A stretch of 20,495 nucleotides of DNA from positions 1 to 20,495 of IMG/VR virus record IMGVR_UViG_3300025671_000692. The stretch is one strand, 5' to 3'. The position numbers and the translations under genes were made by a program. Below, piece after piece: positions 6,883 to 16,300 of this stretch. Positions within the stretch are counted from its first letter, which is position 1. Every line of letters begins with the position of its first letter. The notes beneath the pieces are model-generated. The model searched no databases. It worked only from the letters and a program-made list of their open reading frames with translations, and had not been told where the DNA came from. The stretch comes from a virus.

Positions 6883-7161
6883 ATGGCTTTCGATAAAACA
6901 GGTTTTGCAACCATTGGAGCATCTAAGAAAGGCTCTGCGCCTTCTATTTACTCCTATCAAACGGCAGACACCATTGCGACTGTAAACACAGCGGGTTACT
7001 TCAACGACTTGTCAGATACTCTGGCAGTCGGTGACTTGATCTATTGTGTTACATCTACTGGTGGCACTCGCGTTAGCACTCTGACGCAAGTTCTATCAAA
7101 TGCAAGCGGTGTTGTAGACGTTGCTGACGGAACAACACTAGCCGCAACCGACACAGACTAA
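6883..7161 (+). CDS. Small probable head decoration/fibre-like protein
   Basis: This 92-residue protein begins 12 nt after the capsid stop with AAGGAG at 6869-6874, a strong ribosome site that predicts high expression. The core TIATVNTAGYFNDLSDTLAVG then DLIYCVTSTGGTRVSTLTQV matches a recurrent phage pattern (D.xA.V.xxGYFN......L.vGD.I...), found in small proteins encoded right after capsid genes and thought to decorate heads. It is predicted mainly as beta strands, with no signal peptide. The decoration role is inferred from position and pattern. Confidence 0.75.
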   Translation: MAFDKTGFATIGASKKGSAPSIYSYQTADTIATVNTAGYFNDLSDTLAVGDLIYCVTSTGGTRVSTLTQVLSNASGVVDVADGTTLAATDTD

Positions 7162-7167
7162 TACTCC

Positions 7168-7191
7168 GAGGGGCTGGGCAACTGGCCCCTC
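7168..7191 (+). terminator. GC-rich hairpin after the capsid module (possible attenuator)
   Basis: GAGGGGC 7168-7174 pairs perfectly with GCCCCTC 7185-7191 around a 10-nt loop, in the short gap between the decoration and gp11-like genes. It occupies the place of the T7 T-phi terminator after gene 10. No U-run follows (ACACTTACC), so a leaky terminator, RNase stop or mRNA-stabilising hairpin are all possible. Confidence 0.4.
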
Positions 7192-7212
7192 ACACTTACC
7201 TGGAGGGTTACA

Positions 7213-7830
7213 ATGGCAACTGGTGATACTGACGTTTCAATTTGTTCGGATGCTTTAGTCCTCTTGGGCGCTTCCCCTATTTCGTCTTTTACGGAAGGCA
7301 CTGACGCCGCATTGGTGTGTGGCCGACTTTACCCAGATATCAGAGATTCAATACTAAGCTCATATATTTGGTCTTGGTCAATCACTAAGTCGCAGATATC
7401 CAGATTATCCACTGCCCCAACAAATGAATGGCAGTATGCCTATCAACTTCCTGGAGATATGCTTTCCGGTGTTCTAGCTGTCTTTGAAACAAGCGGGACT
7501 ACTGAACGCCCCCGGCGCTATGGCTGGGAGATATATGGCGATCAGCTCTATACCAACATGGAAACCGTTTATATTGATTATCAGCAAACGGTAACAGAAA
7601 GCAAAATGCCGCCTTACTTTGTGCAGCTATTAAAGTTTGCTCTGGCATCTGAATTGGCCATTGTCATAACAGATCAGGGGTCTAAGGCAGAATACTTCTA
7701 TGCAAAAGCATACGGAAACCCTGGTGAAAATGGACGCGGCGGTGAAATGCGTAAAGCAATGAACATCGATGGCCGTGGCCAGGCAACACAGATCGTTGAG
7801 GATTATTCGCTAGTTGAAGTGAGAAGCTAA
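7213..7830 (+). CDS. Tail tubular protein A (gp11-like adaptor)
   Basis: This 205-residue protein matches the T7 gp11-like adaptor that joins the portal to the tail nozzle. The N-terminus DVSICSDALVLLGASPISSF and the helix AALVCGRLYPDIRDSILSSYIWSWS are the hallmark (alternating ALxxLGxxPI, then YxxxRdxxLxxxxWxFA). EWQYAYQLPGDML and YIDYQQTVTESKMPPYFVQLLKFALASELA follow as in other family members. The start has GGAGG at 7202-7206, 6 nt before the ATG. The gene after it starts on the very next base. Length is as expected for the family. Confidence 0.93.
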   Translation: MATGDTDVSICSDALVLLGASPISSFTEGTDAALVCGRLYPDIRDSILSSYIWSWSITKSQISRLSTAPTNEWQYAYQLPGDMLSGVLAVFETSGTTERPRRYGWEIYGDQLYTNMETVYIDYQQTVTESKMPPYFVQLLKFALASELAIVITDQGSKAEYFYAKAYGNPGENGRGGEMRKAMNIDGRGQATQIVEDYSLVEVRS

Positions 7831-10404
7831 ATGCGCGTTACACAGTTTCAAACAAACTTCTCGGTTGGTGAACTGGACCCACTACTTAGAGCGCGTACAG
7901 ATCTCGAACAGTATCAGAACGCTCTCGAGGAAGCGCTGAACGTCATCGTGCAGCCTCAAGGCGGCCTAAAGCGCAGGGATGGCCTAGAATTTATCTATAA
8001 CCTGGGAGAAACCTTTACAGAGGTGAAGCTTATCCCGTTTGAGTTTAGCGTTAATGATAGCTATCTTTTGGTCTTTGTAGATGGCCGTATCTATGTGTTT
8101 AAGGGCGGAACACTACAGACAAACATAAACGGATCTGGGAACGATTACATTACTGCCTCAGATATTACTGCGGCAATGCTCGATGAGCTAGAATATACCC
8201 AGGCTGTTGATACACTTATTCTTTGCCACGAAGATCTGCAAACAAAACGCCTGGTGCGAAATACTGATACAAGCTGGACCCTGGAAAACTTACCACTGAC
8301 CAACTTGCCACAGTATGCTTATGCGTTTGATACACATCAACCAAACTTTACAATTACGCCTAGCGCTGTTGATGGCAACATTACGATTACTGCATCTGCC
8401 GTAACAACTGACACTGGTACTGCCCAGGCTGGTGGAGCTGATACCATTACGCTCAAAGCTGCAACAAGCTACACATCTGATGATGATCCTAATGGAATGT
8501 TCATTACCTTAACATCCGGTACTGGATCGGGCCAAACGCGCCATGTTGAGGACTATGTTGCATCAACCAAGGTACTAACGGTCTATCCAGCGTGGGATAC
8601 AGCGCCAGACAATACAACCGGATATAAGGTAGAAGCCTTTGCGGAGAGTGCGGTGGGAGAATATGCCCAAGTCACAAGCACCTTTGGCCGCGCAAGATAC
8701 GTTGAGTTTACTAGCTCCACAGTAATGAAAGCTGTTGTCGAGGTTCCTTTCTTCGATAGCAATGCCGTTGTTGCCGGGGAATGGGAAAGCGAACACGGGT
8801 ATGAGGATGTCTGGTCAACCACCAGGGGGTGGCCTCGATCAGCAACATTCCATGAGGGTCGCTTGTACTTCGGCGGATCTAAGTCCCGGCCCAATACTGT
8901 CTGGGGATCTCGGGTTATAGATTACTTTAACTTCGATCCCGGTACTGGCTTGGATGATGAGGGCGTAGAAGCCACGATCAACACCAATCAGCTCAACAGC
9001 ATCGTAAACATCGTTGCATCGGCCGACTTACGGATCTTTACTACTGGCGGGGAATTTGTGGTTATTCAGTCAGAGGATAGTCCGGTAACGCCTTCTAACT
9101 TTCTTGTACGGCCACAAACGCGCCAAGGATCAAAGCCAGGTGTCCCCGTTGAGGATTTAAATGGGGCTTCAATCTTTGTTCAACGCCAAGGTAAATCTTT
9201 AAATGCGTTCCAGTTTGGATCAAATACAAGAGCGTATCAGATCCAACAAATATCTGTTCTATCATCTCACTTAATAAAAAATCCTGTAGATCTTGCGGCC
9301 CGGAGGTCAACGTCAACAGACGAAGCCGATAAGATTTTCGTTGTGAATGGTGATGATGGATCTATGACTTGCTATTCAATCTTGGTCGGTCAAAACGTGA
9401 TATCTCCCAGCAAGTTCACAACAGACGGGGACTTCATTGCAGTAGCAGTAGAAAACACAGAAGTCTATGCCGCTGTCAAAGCGCCAATCATTGATTGGAA
9501 TTTAACTGATGGATTGGCTAAGGCGATCAAAGACATTGCCGATGGGGTCAAAGATGCAGACGATGGCGGTGTATATGCCTGGTTGCTTGAGCAAGTTGAT
9601 ACTGGTGGCGGTTTATACCCAAGAGCTGATCTTGGCAGAAACCAAGTGGTCGGTTCTTTAGATGCTGCTTTTTGGGATTCATACGGTAGTGGAACTTTAG
9701 TTGTAACCTTCAACGGAAGTGGCGTGGTAACTCAACTACAAGTTATCTCTAGTATTATCACGATAACTATCACTAATGATGTTGAATATATCTATAATCG
9801 GATACTTGAGTTCCAAAAAGCTTTCTGGGTAGCGTATGAGGCGGGAGAAACTTGGGTAAGCGATTATATCAAATACGAATACCATATTCAAAAGTTCAAC
9901 CCAAATATAACCTTAGATCGTGCTGTAACGGGAACATCAACCTCTGGGACTGTTACTGAATCCGGCTTGCGTGATCGAGCTGTTAAATATATCCGCGATG
10001 GAATTGTTGGCGATGATACGGTTGCGGATCACACTGGCCGCATGGATTTGCCCACAGATGCAACATCATCATATGCACTAGGATTGGATTACACTGTTCG
10101 AGCAAAAACAATGCCCGTTGAGCCTAGATTGAATACTGGAACCGTCCAAGGCGTTCAAAAACGAATTGTCCAAGTCGATGCGCTTGTTAATGAAACAAAG
10201 GATCTTGTTATCAACAGCAAGCAAGTTTCATTCAGAAACTTCGGTGAAGGCGTCTTGGATTCAGCAATCGAGGCATTTACGGGCGTAAAAACTACGCATG
10301 GTATGCTTGGCTATACGAAAACTGGACAGATTACGATAACACAGAATGTTCCGCTTCCCATGACTGTCTTGGGCTTGGAATACAAACTCAGTGTGGGGAA
10401 CTAA
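7831..10404 (+). CDS. Tail tubular protein B (gp12-like nozzle) with an internal insertion
   Basis: This 857-residue protein is the expected tail nozzle. Family features in order: the N-terminus FSVGELDPLLRARTDLEQY and VQPQGGLKRRDGLEF (to residue 55); a small inserted beta domain around GTGSGQTR (about 232-238); GWPRSATFHEGRLYFGGS (334-350); and TTGGEFVV (about 409-416), the propeller strands shared by podovirus nozzle proteins. Between EVYAAVK (ending at 550) and YEYHIQKFNP (682-691), normally adjacent strands of one hairpin, lie about 130 residues with no nozzle pattern. They are part helical, and part Thr/Ile-rich strand (TITITN). The start abuts the gp11-like stop with weak Shine-Dalgarno, suggesting coupling. 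The function call is good; the role of the insert is unknown. Confidence 0.88.
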   Translation: MRVTQFQTNFSVGELDPLLRARTDLEQYQNALEEALNVIVQPQGGLKRRDGLEFIYNLGETFTEVKLIPFEFSVNDSYLLVFVDGRIYVFKGGTLQTNINGSGNDYITASDITAAMLDELEYTQAVDTLILCHEDLQTKRLVRNTDTSWTLENLPLTNLPQYAYAFDTHQPNFTITPSAVDGNITITASAVTTDTGTAQAGGADTITLKAATSYTSDDDPNGMFITLTSGTGSGQTRHVEDYVASTKVLTVYPAWDTAPDNTTGYKVEAFAESAVGEYAQVTSTFGRARYVEFTSSTVMKAVVEVPFFDSNAVVAGEWESEHGYEDVWSTTRGWPRSATFHEGRLYFGGSKSRPNTVWGSRVIDYFNFDPGTGLDDEGVEATINTNQLNSIVNIVASADLRIFTTGGEFVVIQSEDSPVTPSNFLVRPQTRQGSKPGVPVEDLNGASIFVQRQGKSLNAFQFGSNTRAYQIQQISVLSSHLIKNPVDLAARRSTSTDEADKIFVVNGDDGSMTCYSILVGQNVISPSKFTTDGDFIAVAVENTEVYAAVKAPIIDWNLTDGLAKAIKDIADGVKDADDGGVYAWLLEQVDTGGGLYPRADLGRNQVVGSLDAAFWDSYGSGTLVVTFNGSGVVTQLQVISSIITITITNDVEYIYNRILEFQKAFWVAYEAGETWVSDYIKYEYHIQKFNPNITLDRAVTGTSTSGTVTESGLRDRAVKYIRDGIVGDDTVADHTGRMDLPTDATSSYALGLDYTVRAKTMPVEPRLNTGTVQGVQKRIVQVDALVNETKDLVINSKQVSFRNFGEGVLDSAIEAFTGVKTTHGMLGYTKTGQITITQNVPLPMTVLGLEYKLSVGN

Positions 10405-10407
10405 GAC

Positions 10408-10863
10408 ATGGCAGCATTACAACCAATCGCAGCGCCTCTTTTCCTGGCAACAACTGCAATGAGCGCGATGTCTCAAGCTCGAGCGGGTCGGCAGCAACAG
10501 GCAGCATATGACGCGCAAGCGGCTGATGCATTGATGAAAGGACGCTCCGAAGCGATTGCATACAAGCAACAAGGCGCAGATGTTTTGAGAAATTTAAATG
10601 AAAACCTGGCGGCAATCATCGCTCGAGTGAGTGCTGGGAATGTTTCAGCAACATCTGGATCTGCGGCGACAACGGCTTTGTTTGGCATGGCGGAAGGTGC
10701 TAGAGAATATCACCAGGCCCAGGACAACGCGATTACGGCAGAAGGCCAGGCGGCATCCCAGGCGCACCAATACAGATTGGCTGGACAGGCCGCAAAAGAA
10801 ACCGGGCAAGTCAATGCGTTAGGCACAGTGGCGCAAGGCATATTTATGTTCGGGCAATTATAA
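10408..10863 (+). CDS. Internal virion protein, gp14-like
   Basis: This 151-residue Ala/Gln-rich, largely helical protein has GGGGA at 10395-10399, 8 nt before the ATG. The N-terminus APLFLATTAMSAMSQARAGRQQQAAYDAQ, the centre RVSAGNVSATSGSAATTALFGMAEG and the helix NAITAEGQAASQAHQYRLAGQ resemble the small ejection protein encoded after the nozzle in T7-like phages (T7 gp14, which inserts in the outer membrane during DNA entry). A moderately hydrophobic N-terminal segment is present but there is no cleavable signal. Position before the two large ejection proteins supports the call; similarity is of composition and pattern rather than a diagnostic motif. Confidence 0.72.
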   Translation: MAALQPIAAPLFLATTAMSAMSQARAGRQQQAAYDAQAADALMKGRSEAIAYKQQGADVLRNLNENLAAIIARVSAGNVSATSGSAATTALFGMAEGAREYHQAQDNAITAEGQAASQAHQYRLAGQAAKETGQVNALGTVAQGIFMFGQL

Positions 10864-10874
10864 GGTTGTAAAAG

Positions 10875-13385
10875 ATGGGCAGAATACCACGATATCAAAG
10901 ATTAGGGGTTCGAGCGCGGCAGCCTCAAAGCATCGATTACGCTGGGTTTCGTGGTCAGGCCCAGACAAGCCAGGCAATCACCAGGGCATTCGATCAGATG
11001 TCTGGTTTTCTTTATAAAAGCGCCGAGCGGGAGGCGGTTCAGACCGGGCTAGAGCGCGTTCGTGCAGAAGGAGCGCAGCCAATCCTGGAGGAGCTACAAG
11101 CCCAGGGCGGTCCTCGAGGTCTACAAGAACGTACAGCATATGAGGCCGCAAACCGTGTTGCGGTGGCGGAGATCCGCACAGAGGCCGAGCTAGAGATCAC
11201 AAAGATCCTGGACCAGGGCCAGGCAAACAAGCAATCGTACAGCGCTATCCAGGCAAAGTTGAAAGATGTCTCTGATGGTTTCCCGGCGGCACTATCTAAC
11301 ATCGATCCCGTATCTGCCGGATTGCTACGCACACAGTTACAAGAGGCGACAGGCAAGGCCGAGCTGCGTTATTCTAAGTGGTGGACAGGCGAGATCGCCA
11401 AACAACAAAAGATTAAACAGAACAATGTCGCGGCAAATGAGGCCGAGTTTATCCTGGGTAACGCGGTTGTCCCTGGTTACACTACGCAAGCAATCGATGA
11501 TGATATCGCAAAGGGTGAGCAAACGCTGATCGATCTAGGTGTGAAACCGGAGTTGGTCGAAGCCTGGTCAGACGATATTAAGGAAAAAGCTTACAAAGAA
11601 AACTTTTTATTTGATTACAATCAAAAGCCCATCGAAGAAAAACGTCAGGTAATAAATTCGATCATGGAGGGCAAAACAACTTTGCCTGGCATGGATTACG
11701 AAAAGAGTGTTCGCTTTGTAAATGGATTATTGCGTCCAGAGTACAATCGCAATCTATCGGCTTTAAAATCCCAATCAGATTTTGTCGTGAACAAGGTCGA
11801 TGATCTCGAGGATATACTGGAAAGCGGTGGCCGTGTTAGCCAGGATGTTATGGCAAGCTTGCGGGACAAGGCGAATGATGTTGCTGAGTTCGATGGCGGT
11901 GCAGCCCTGGGCGCGTCCAATCAGCTACAAGAGAGCGAACTATTCTTTTCTCAGCTACGCGGTGCATCACTTAGCGAAGTCGAGGCAATGGTTGTCGATC
12001 TGCAAGATGGCGCTGATGGCGTTATGGATACGGCAATCGAAGTCAAGAGATACGAGCAAGCTTCTAAGTTTCTGACCAACATGCGCACACAACTTGCGCA
12101 AGATCCTATGGGTTATGCAGAGCGTGTTGGGTTTATCGAGCGCAAATCGTTTGTTACGCAAGATGAAAACGGAGCGCTTGCTATAGATGATGCGGCTCTG
12201 GAAGAAAGAGCTTTGGCGGCTGCAACTGTTCAACGTCATTACGGATTGGCCGCTCCTAAACTATTATTTGCTGATGAGGCTCGAACTATTGGCCTTGCGC
12301 TACAACAATCAGAGGGCAACACAAAGCTGCAAATCTTAGGAGCGCTTGCCGATTTTGGGGAAGCCTCTGGCCAAGTTCTAACGGACATTGCAGACTACAG
12401 CCCAGAGCTTGCCTTAGTTGGTGGCCTGGTAAATGCTGGATCTACTCGAGCGGCTAACTTAGCGGTGGCCGGGTTTGACAGAATTAAAGCTGGCCAAAAG
12501 CCAATGTACTTCACGGATGCAAAAACAGATCCAGTTTATCGAGGTTTGTTTGGTCAAGCGATTACAACGCCAAAACATGCACAAGCAATTAAGGGCGTAG
12601 CAAAAGCGATCTATCTCGAGCTATCAGAGCAACGTGGCGTTTCTGGCGCTGTCTATGGAACAAATGCAGAAGATTTAGACACTGCGCTCTATGAAGAAGC
12701 CTTGCAATTAGCGGCGGGATATCGAGAGGTAAATGGTCAAGAATTTGGCGGGGTGCAGCAAATTCGCGGCAAGCCTACATTTATTCCCCCATCAATGACC
12801 GGGAACGACCTAAACTTTATCTTAGAAAACTTTAACGCTGGCGGCGTCGAGAAGGCCACAGGTCAAAAGATAGATGAGTTTTTGGCTCAAGGCGTCCAGG
12901 GCAACGATAGTTTTGGATTTAGAAACATAGGCGGCAACAAGTACGTTATTGCATATGGCAATCAAGGATTGTCTGTTTTGGGCGACAATGATGGCAACCC
13001 CGTAGTGTTTAACATGATGACGCTAAAAGACAGTATGCTAATTGCTCCCCAGCCGTTTGCTGCAATGGAAGCCCAGGCTACCGCACAACCAGCACAACCT
13101 ATGACTGTTGATGCCCCGGACCTACCTGGTCCGATACCCGCTCCCGGTATGACGCAACGCCCAGAGTTCCCAGAGGCGAAAATGGTATCGAGAGCGCAAC
13201 GAGGCAAGCTTAACAAAATGATTAAGGATGCTGGCGTTTCTGGAGATGAATTTAGAGATCGCGTTCAACCGCTTATGAGTACAGCCCGAGATAATATCTC
13301 TGATGATCGGTATCTTGATTATGTCCAATCTCTATTAACGGGATATAATAAATCATTTAGTGATTGGGAGAAGGAAAACCCATGA
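10875..13385 (+). CDS. Large internal virion (ejection) protein, gp15-like
   Basis: This 836-residue hydrophilic, mostly helical protein has AAGG 9 nt before its ATG. The N-terminus YAGFRGQAQTSQAITRAFDQ and MSGFLYKSAEREAVQTGLER is the common opening of podovirus internal proteins encoded after gp14 (T7 gp15 forms the periplasmic tube with gp16). Long helices fill residues 40-560. The segment SEQRGVSGAVYGTNAEDLDTA and a mixed region around PSMTGNDLNFILENF follow. A Pro/Ala-rich linker (AQATAQPAQPM, LPGPIPAPGM) leads to a short C-terminal helical domain. No lytic transglycosylase motif is visible. The stop overlaps the next start (ATGA). Confidence 0.82.
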   Translation: MGRIPRYQRLGVRARQPQSIDYAGFRGQAQTSQAITRAFDQMSGFLYKSAEREAVQTGLERVRAEGAQPILEELQAQGGPRGLQERTAYEAANRVAVAEIRTEAELEITKILDQGQANKQSYSAIQAKLKDVSDGFPAALSNIDPVSAGLLRTQLQEATGKAELRYSKWWTGEIAKQQKIKQNNVAANEAEFILGNAVVPGYTTQAIDDDIAKGEQTLIDLGVKPELVEAWSDDIKEKAYKENFLFDYNQKPIEEKRQVINSIMEGKTTLPGMDYEKSVRFVNGLLRPEYNRNLSALKSQSDFVVNKVDDLEDILESGGRVSQDVMASLRDKANDVAEFDGGAALGASNQLQESELFFSQLRGASLSEVEAMVVDLQDGADGVMDTAIEVKRYEQASKFLTNMRTQLAQDPMGYAERVGFIERKSFVTQDENGALAIDDAALEERALAAATVQRHYGLAAPKLLFADEARTIGLALQQSEGNTKLQILGALADFGEASGQVLTDIADYSPELALVGGLVNAGSTRAANLAVAGFDRIKAGQKPMYFTDAKTDPVYRGLFGQAITTPKHAQAIKGVAKAIYLELSEQRGVSGAVYGTNAEDLDTALYEEALQLAAGYREVNGQEFGGVQQIRGKPTFIPPSMTGNDLNFILENFNAGGVEKATGQKIDEFLAQGVQGNDSFGFRNIGGNKYVIAYGNQGLSVLGDNDGNPVVFNMMTLKDSMLIAPQPFAAMEAQATAQPAQPMTVDAPDLPGPIPAPGMTQRPEFPEAKMVSRAQRGKLNKMIKDAGVSGDEFRDRVQPLMSTARDNISDDRYLDYVQSLLTGYNKSFSDWEKENP

Positions 13386-16300
13386 TCCAGTTTGATCGAT
13401 CAGATGCTTATGATCTTGGGAATGTCCAGGTTATTACAAAGCCATTAACTGGTTTTGCTGAAAACTTTGCAGCGGCCAGGGAAAACGCAAAGCTGAATGA
13501 CCAATCTCAAAGCAGAGAATTGATCCTAAAAGAATTGTGGGATCCGATTGTAGAGGAACTTAATGATGCATTCCCGGGTCAAGCTCCGGTAGGCTATTCT
13601 AGAGCTGGCAACAATTTCATTAGTCCAGGTGAAAAGCTTGGAGTTGGCCTTGGTGTAAGTTCAACAAGAGGCACAATCGATCAGGAATATGATACTTATT
13701 CTAGGATTATCCTGGACTTTATGGAAAAGAACCAAGAAAGCTTGCCCGATCACCTAAAGGGCATAACCCTAGAAAGCTTAGAACAAACCGCGCTGGATCG
13801 CGCAACCGCAGCTCGAGAGTATGCAACAGAGATTGCATCCAGGGGTGAAGGGTTTTCGGCTACTCTAGGATCTTTCACTGGCAGTGTTGTTGGTGTCGCA
13901 CCTGATCCAGCTAACGCATTTGGATTGGCGTTTGCCTTTAAACATGCACCTACAGTTTGGCGTCTAGCATTTACAGAGGCAGCGATTGGTGCCGGAGTTG
14001 GCGCTATGGCCGAGGCCGGGGTTTCTGATTGGTATAAGAAACAAGGGCTAGATTATACTTACCAGGATTTTTTAAAGAACGTCAGCATTAACGCGGTAGC
14101 AAGCGCTGGGATTGGTGTTGGCGTCAAGATATCGATGGATGGGGCAAAGTCTGGTTACAACGCTTTATTCAAATCTGGTAAGGCAAATAAAGATAGTGAA
14201 GCCCTGGCAAGCTTGGCGGAATCAGCGGAAGAACTAGAAGCAGACAATCCGTTCCAAAATGCAAAACAGCCAGAGGCACAGGCCGAGCATGAGTCTCGAG
14301 CGGCAAGCGCGGAATCAGCGGTCGAGAATAACAATGCCCCGGCCATGACTGATGAGCCGACCATCGAGCCAACCCCGGAAATGATCCAGGCGGCTGCAGA
14401 TAACCTAGACGGTGTGATGTTTAAGATCCCAGCGCGGGATGTGACAATCGATGCCAAGCGGTTCCAGTTCAAAGAAGGCGGTGACGAGTATGGCGTGACC
14501 GAGCGGCTGCAAGGCGTCACAGAGTGGGATCCCGTAAAAGCGGGGACAGTTATCTTCTGGGAAGATGCTCAGGGCAAAGTATTCATTGCAGATGGCCACC
14601 AGAGGGCCGGACTAGCCCGTAGAATCATGGATCAAAAGCCAGACCAGGATATTAGCCTGATCGGGTACAAGCTGCGTGAGACCGACGATATAAGCGCAGA
14701 GAAGGCCCGTGTCATTGCAGCGGTGGCCAACATTGCCCAGGGAACGGGTACAGTGATTGATGCGGCCAAGGTTTTGCGTGTAGAGCCTGGGCGGATCTCA
14801 GAGCTTCCTCCGCAATCTGTCCTGGTACGCCAGGCAAAAGACCTGGTAAATCTTACCGATGATGCATTCGGTGCAATCGTAAACCAGGTTATCCCGGCAA
14901 ACTATGGCGCAATCGTTGGTCGTTTGATCGATGATCCCGAGCTACAGCAAGCCGCAATCAAAGTATTATCGAAGTCAGATCCATCAAACGCATTCCAGGC
15001 AGAGGCGATTGTTCGCCAGGTGCGCGAGACTGACATGGTGAAAGAAACCCAGGTATCGTTGTTTGGTGATGAGGATGTAGCTACAAGCCTATACACTGAA
15101 CGCGCGAAAGTCCTGGATCGCACAGTAAAGTTATTACGCGCAGACAAGGCATCGTTTGAGAACCTAAGCAGAAACGCAGAGCGTATCGAGGCCGAGGGAA
15201 ACAAGCTTGCCAAGGATCAAAACCAAAGGAGGGCCGACCAAGATGGCCAAGCGATCACGTTACTCCAAGCCCTTGCAAACCGCAAAGGAACCCTTAGCGA
15301 CGACCTCTCAGCCGCAGCCAGAGAAGCAAAGGACCAGGGATATGCAGCCGCAGCCCGAAACTTCGCCGAAGCTGTCAGACGAGGAGTTGAACGAGGCGAT
15401 TTTGATAGGGCGGCAACTGGCGATGTTGGACGCGCTGTCGATGTTGCGCCGCAAAGCCGCGCAGTCGCGGTTGAGGACGAGCCAACCCTAGAGGGGTTCG
15501 ATGAGCCAACAGGTCCAGCGGCAGAGGCCCAAGTGGATCAAATGGTCCTGGATACATTCCGCACACTCGAGGAAGTTACAGAGATCAAACCTGTTGAGCG
15601 TTCATTAAAAGATCGGCAGCCCGTCGAAACGGTTGATGATATCTTCAAGATCGCCCAGGAATCCCAAGATTTTATTGCAAACATTGGTAAGAGCCTCGAG
15701 GCAGACCTGGGGATTAAGTTTAAAAACCCGGGTCTAAAGAAGATCGAGACCGCAAAAGAGAAGATGCAGCGCAAGAGTTATGCATCTGCCAGGGAAATGA
15801 CAGATATCTCCAGAGCTGGTTTTGTTATTAACAAAGCTTCGGATGCTGATGCGATTGCAGAGCGCCTGGCGCAGAATGCAGAGATCCTGGATGAAGGCTG
15901 GGGCGTCACACTCGCCGGATACTTTGACCGCAAAATCTTGGTGCGTACACCAAACGGGATTGTTTCAGAGGTGCAGATCTGGTCGCCAAAGCTGATCGAG
16001 GCAAAGAACACAAAGGGTCATAAGCTATACGAACAACAGCGTATGACTAAAGATCCCGAAGAATTTGCGCGCCTTGAGAAAGAGCAGAGAGAGATCTATT
16101 CGAAAGCCTTGTCCGAAGAAGATCCTTCGTTTGCAAAGCTAGTCGGTATGGAGAAAGGCCCAAAGGTACTTTCAAATGTAGACATAAAAGCGCTTTCATC
16201 TGCAATTACACGCCCAGAGTTACGGACATCGAGACCGTCAACGGCAGTCCAGGAACCGCCTGGGGTAAGTATTGCCAGGGCTTCTGAGGGTGAAAAAGAG

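Noticed and set aside
13364-13384. TTG start at 13364 for the 1054-aa ejection protein
   Set aside because: The TTG sits inside the Shine-Dalgarno region of the better ATG at 13382, which has AAGGA 6 nt upstream and the usual ATGA overlap.
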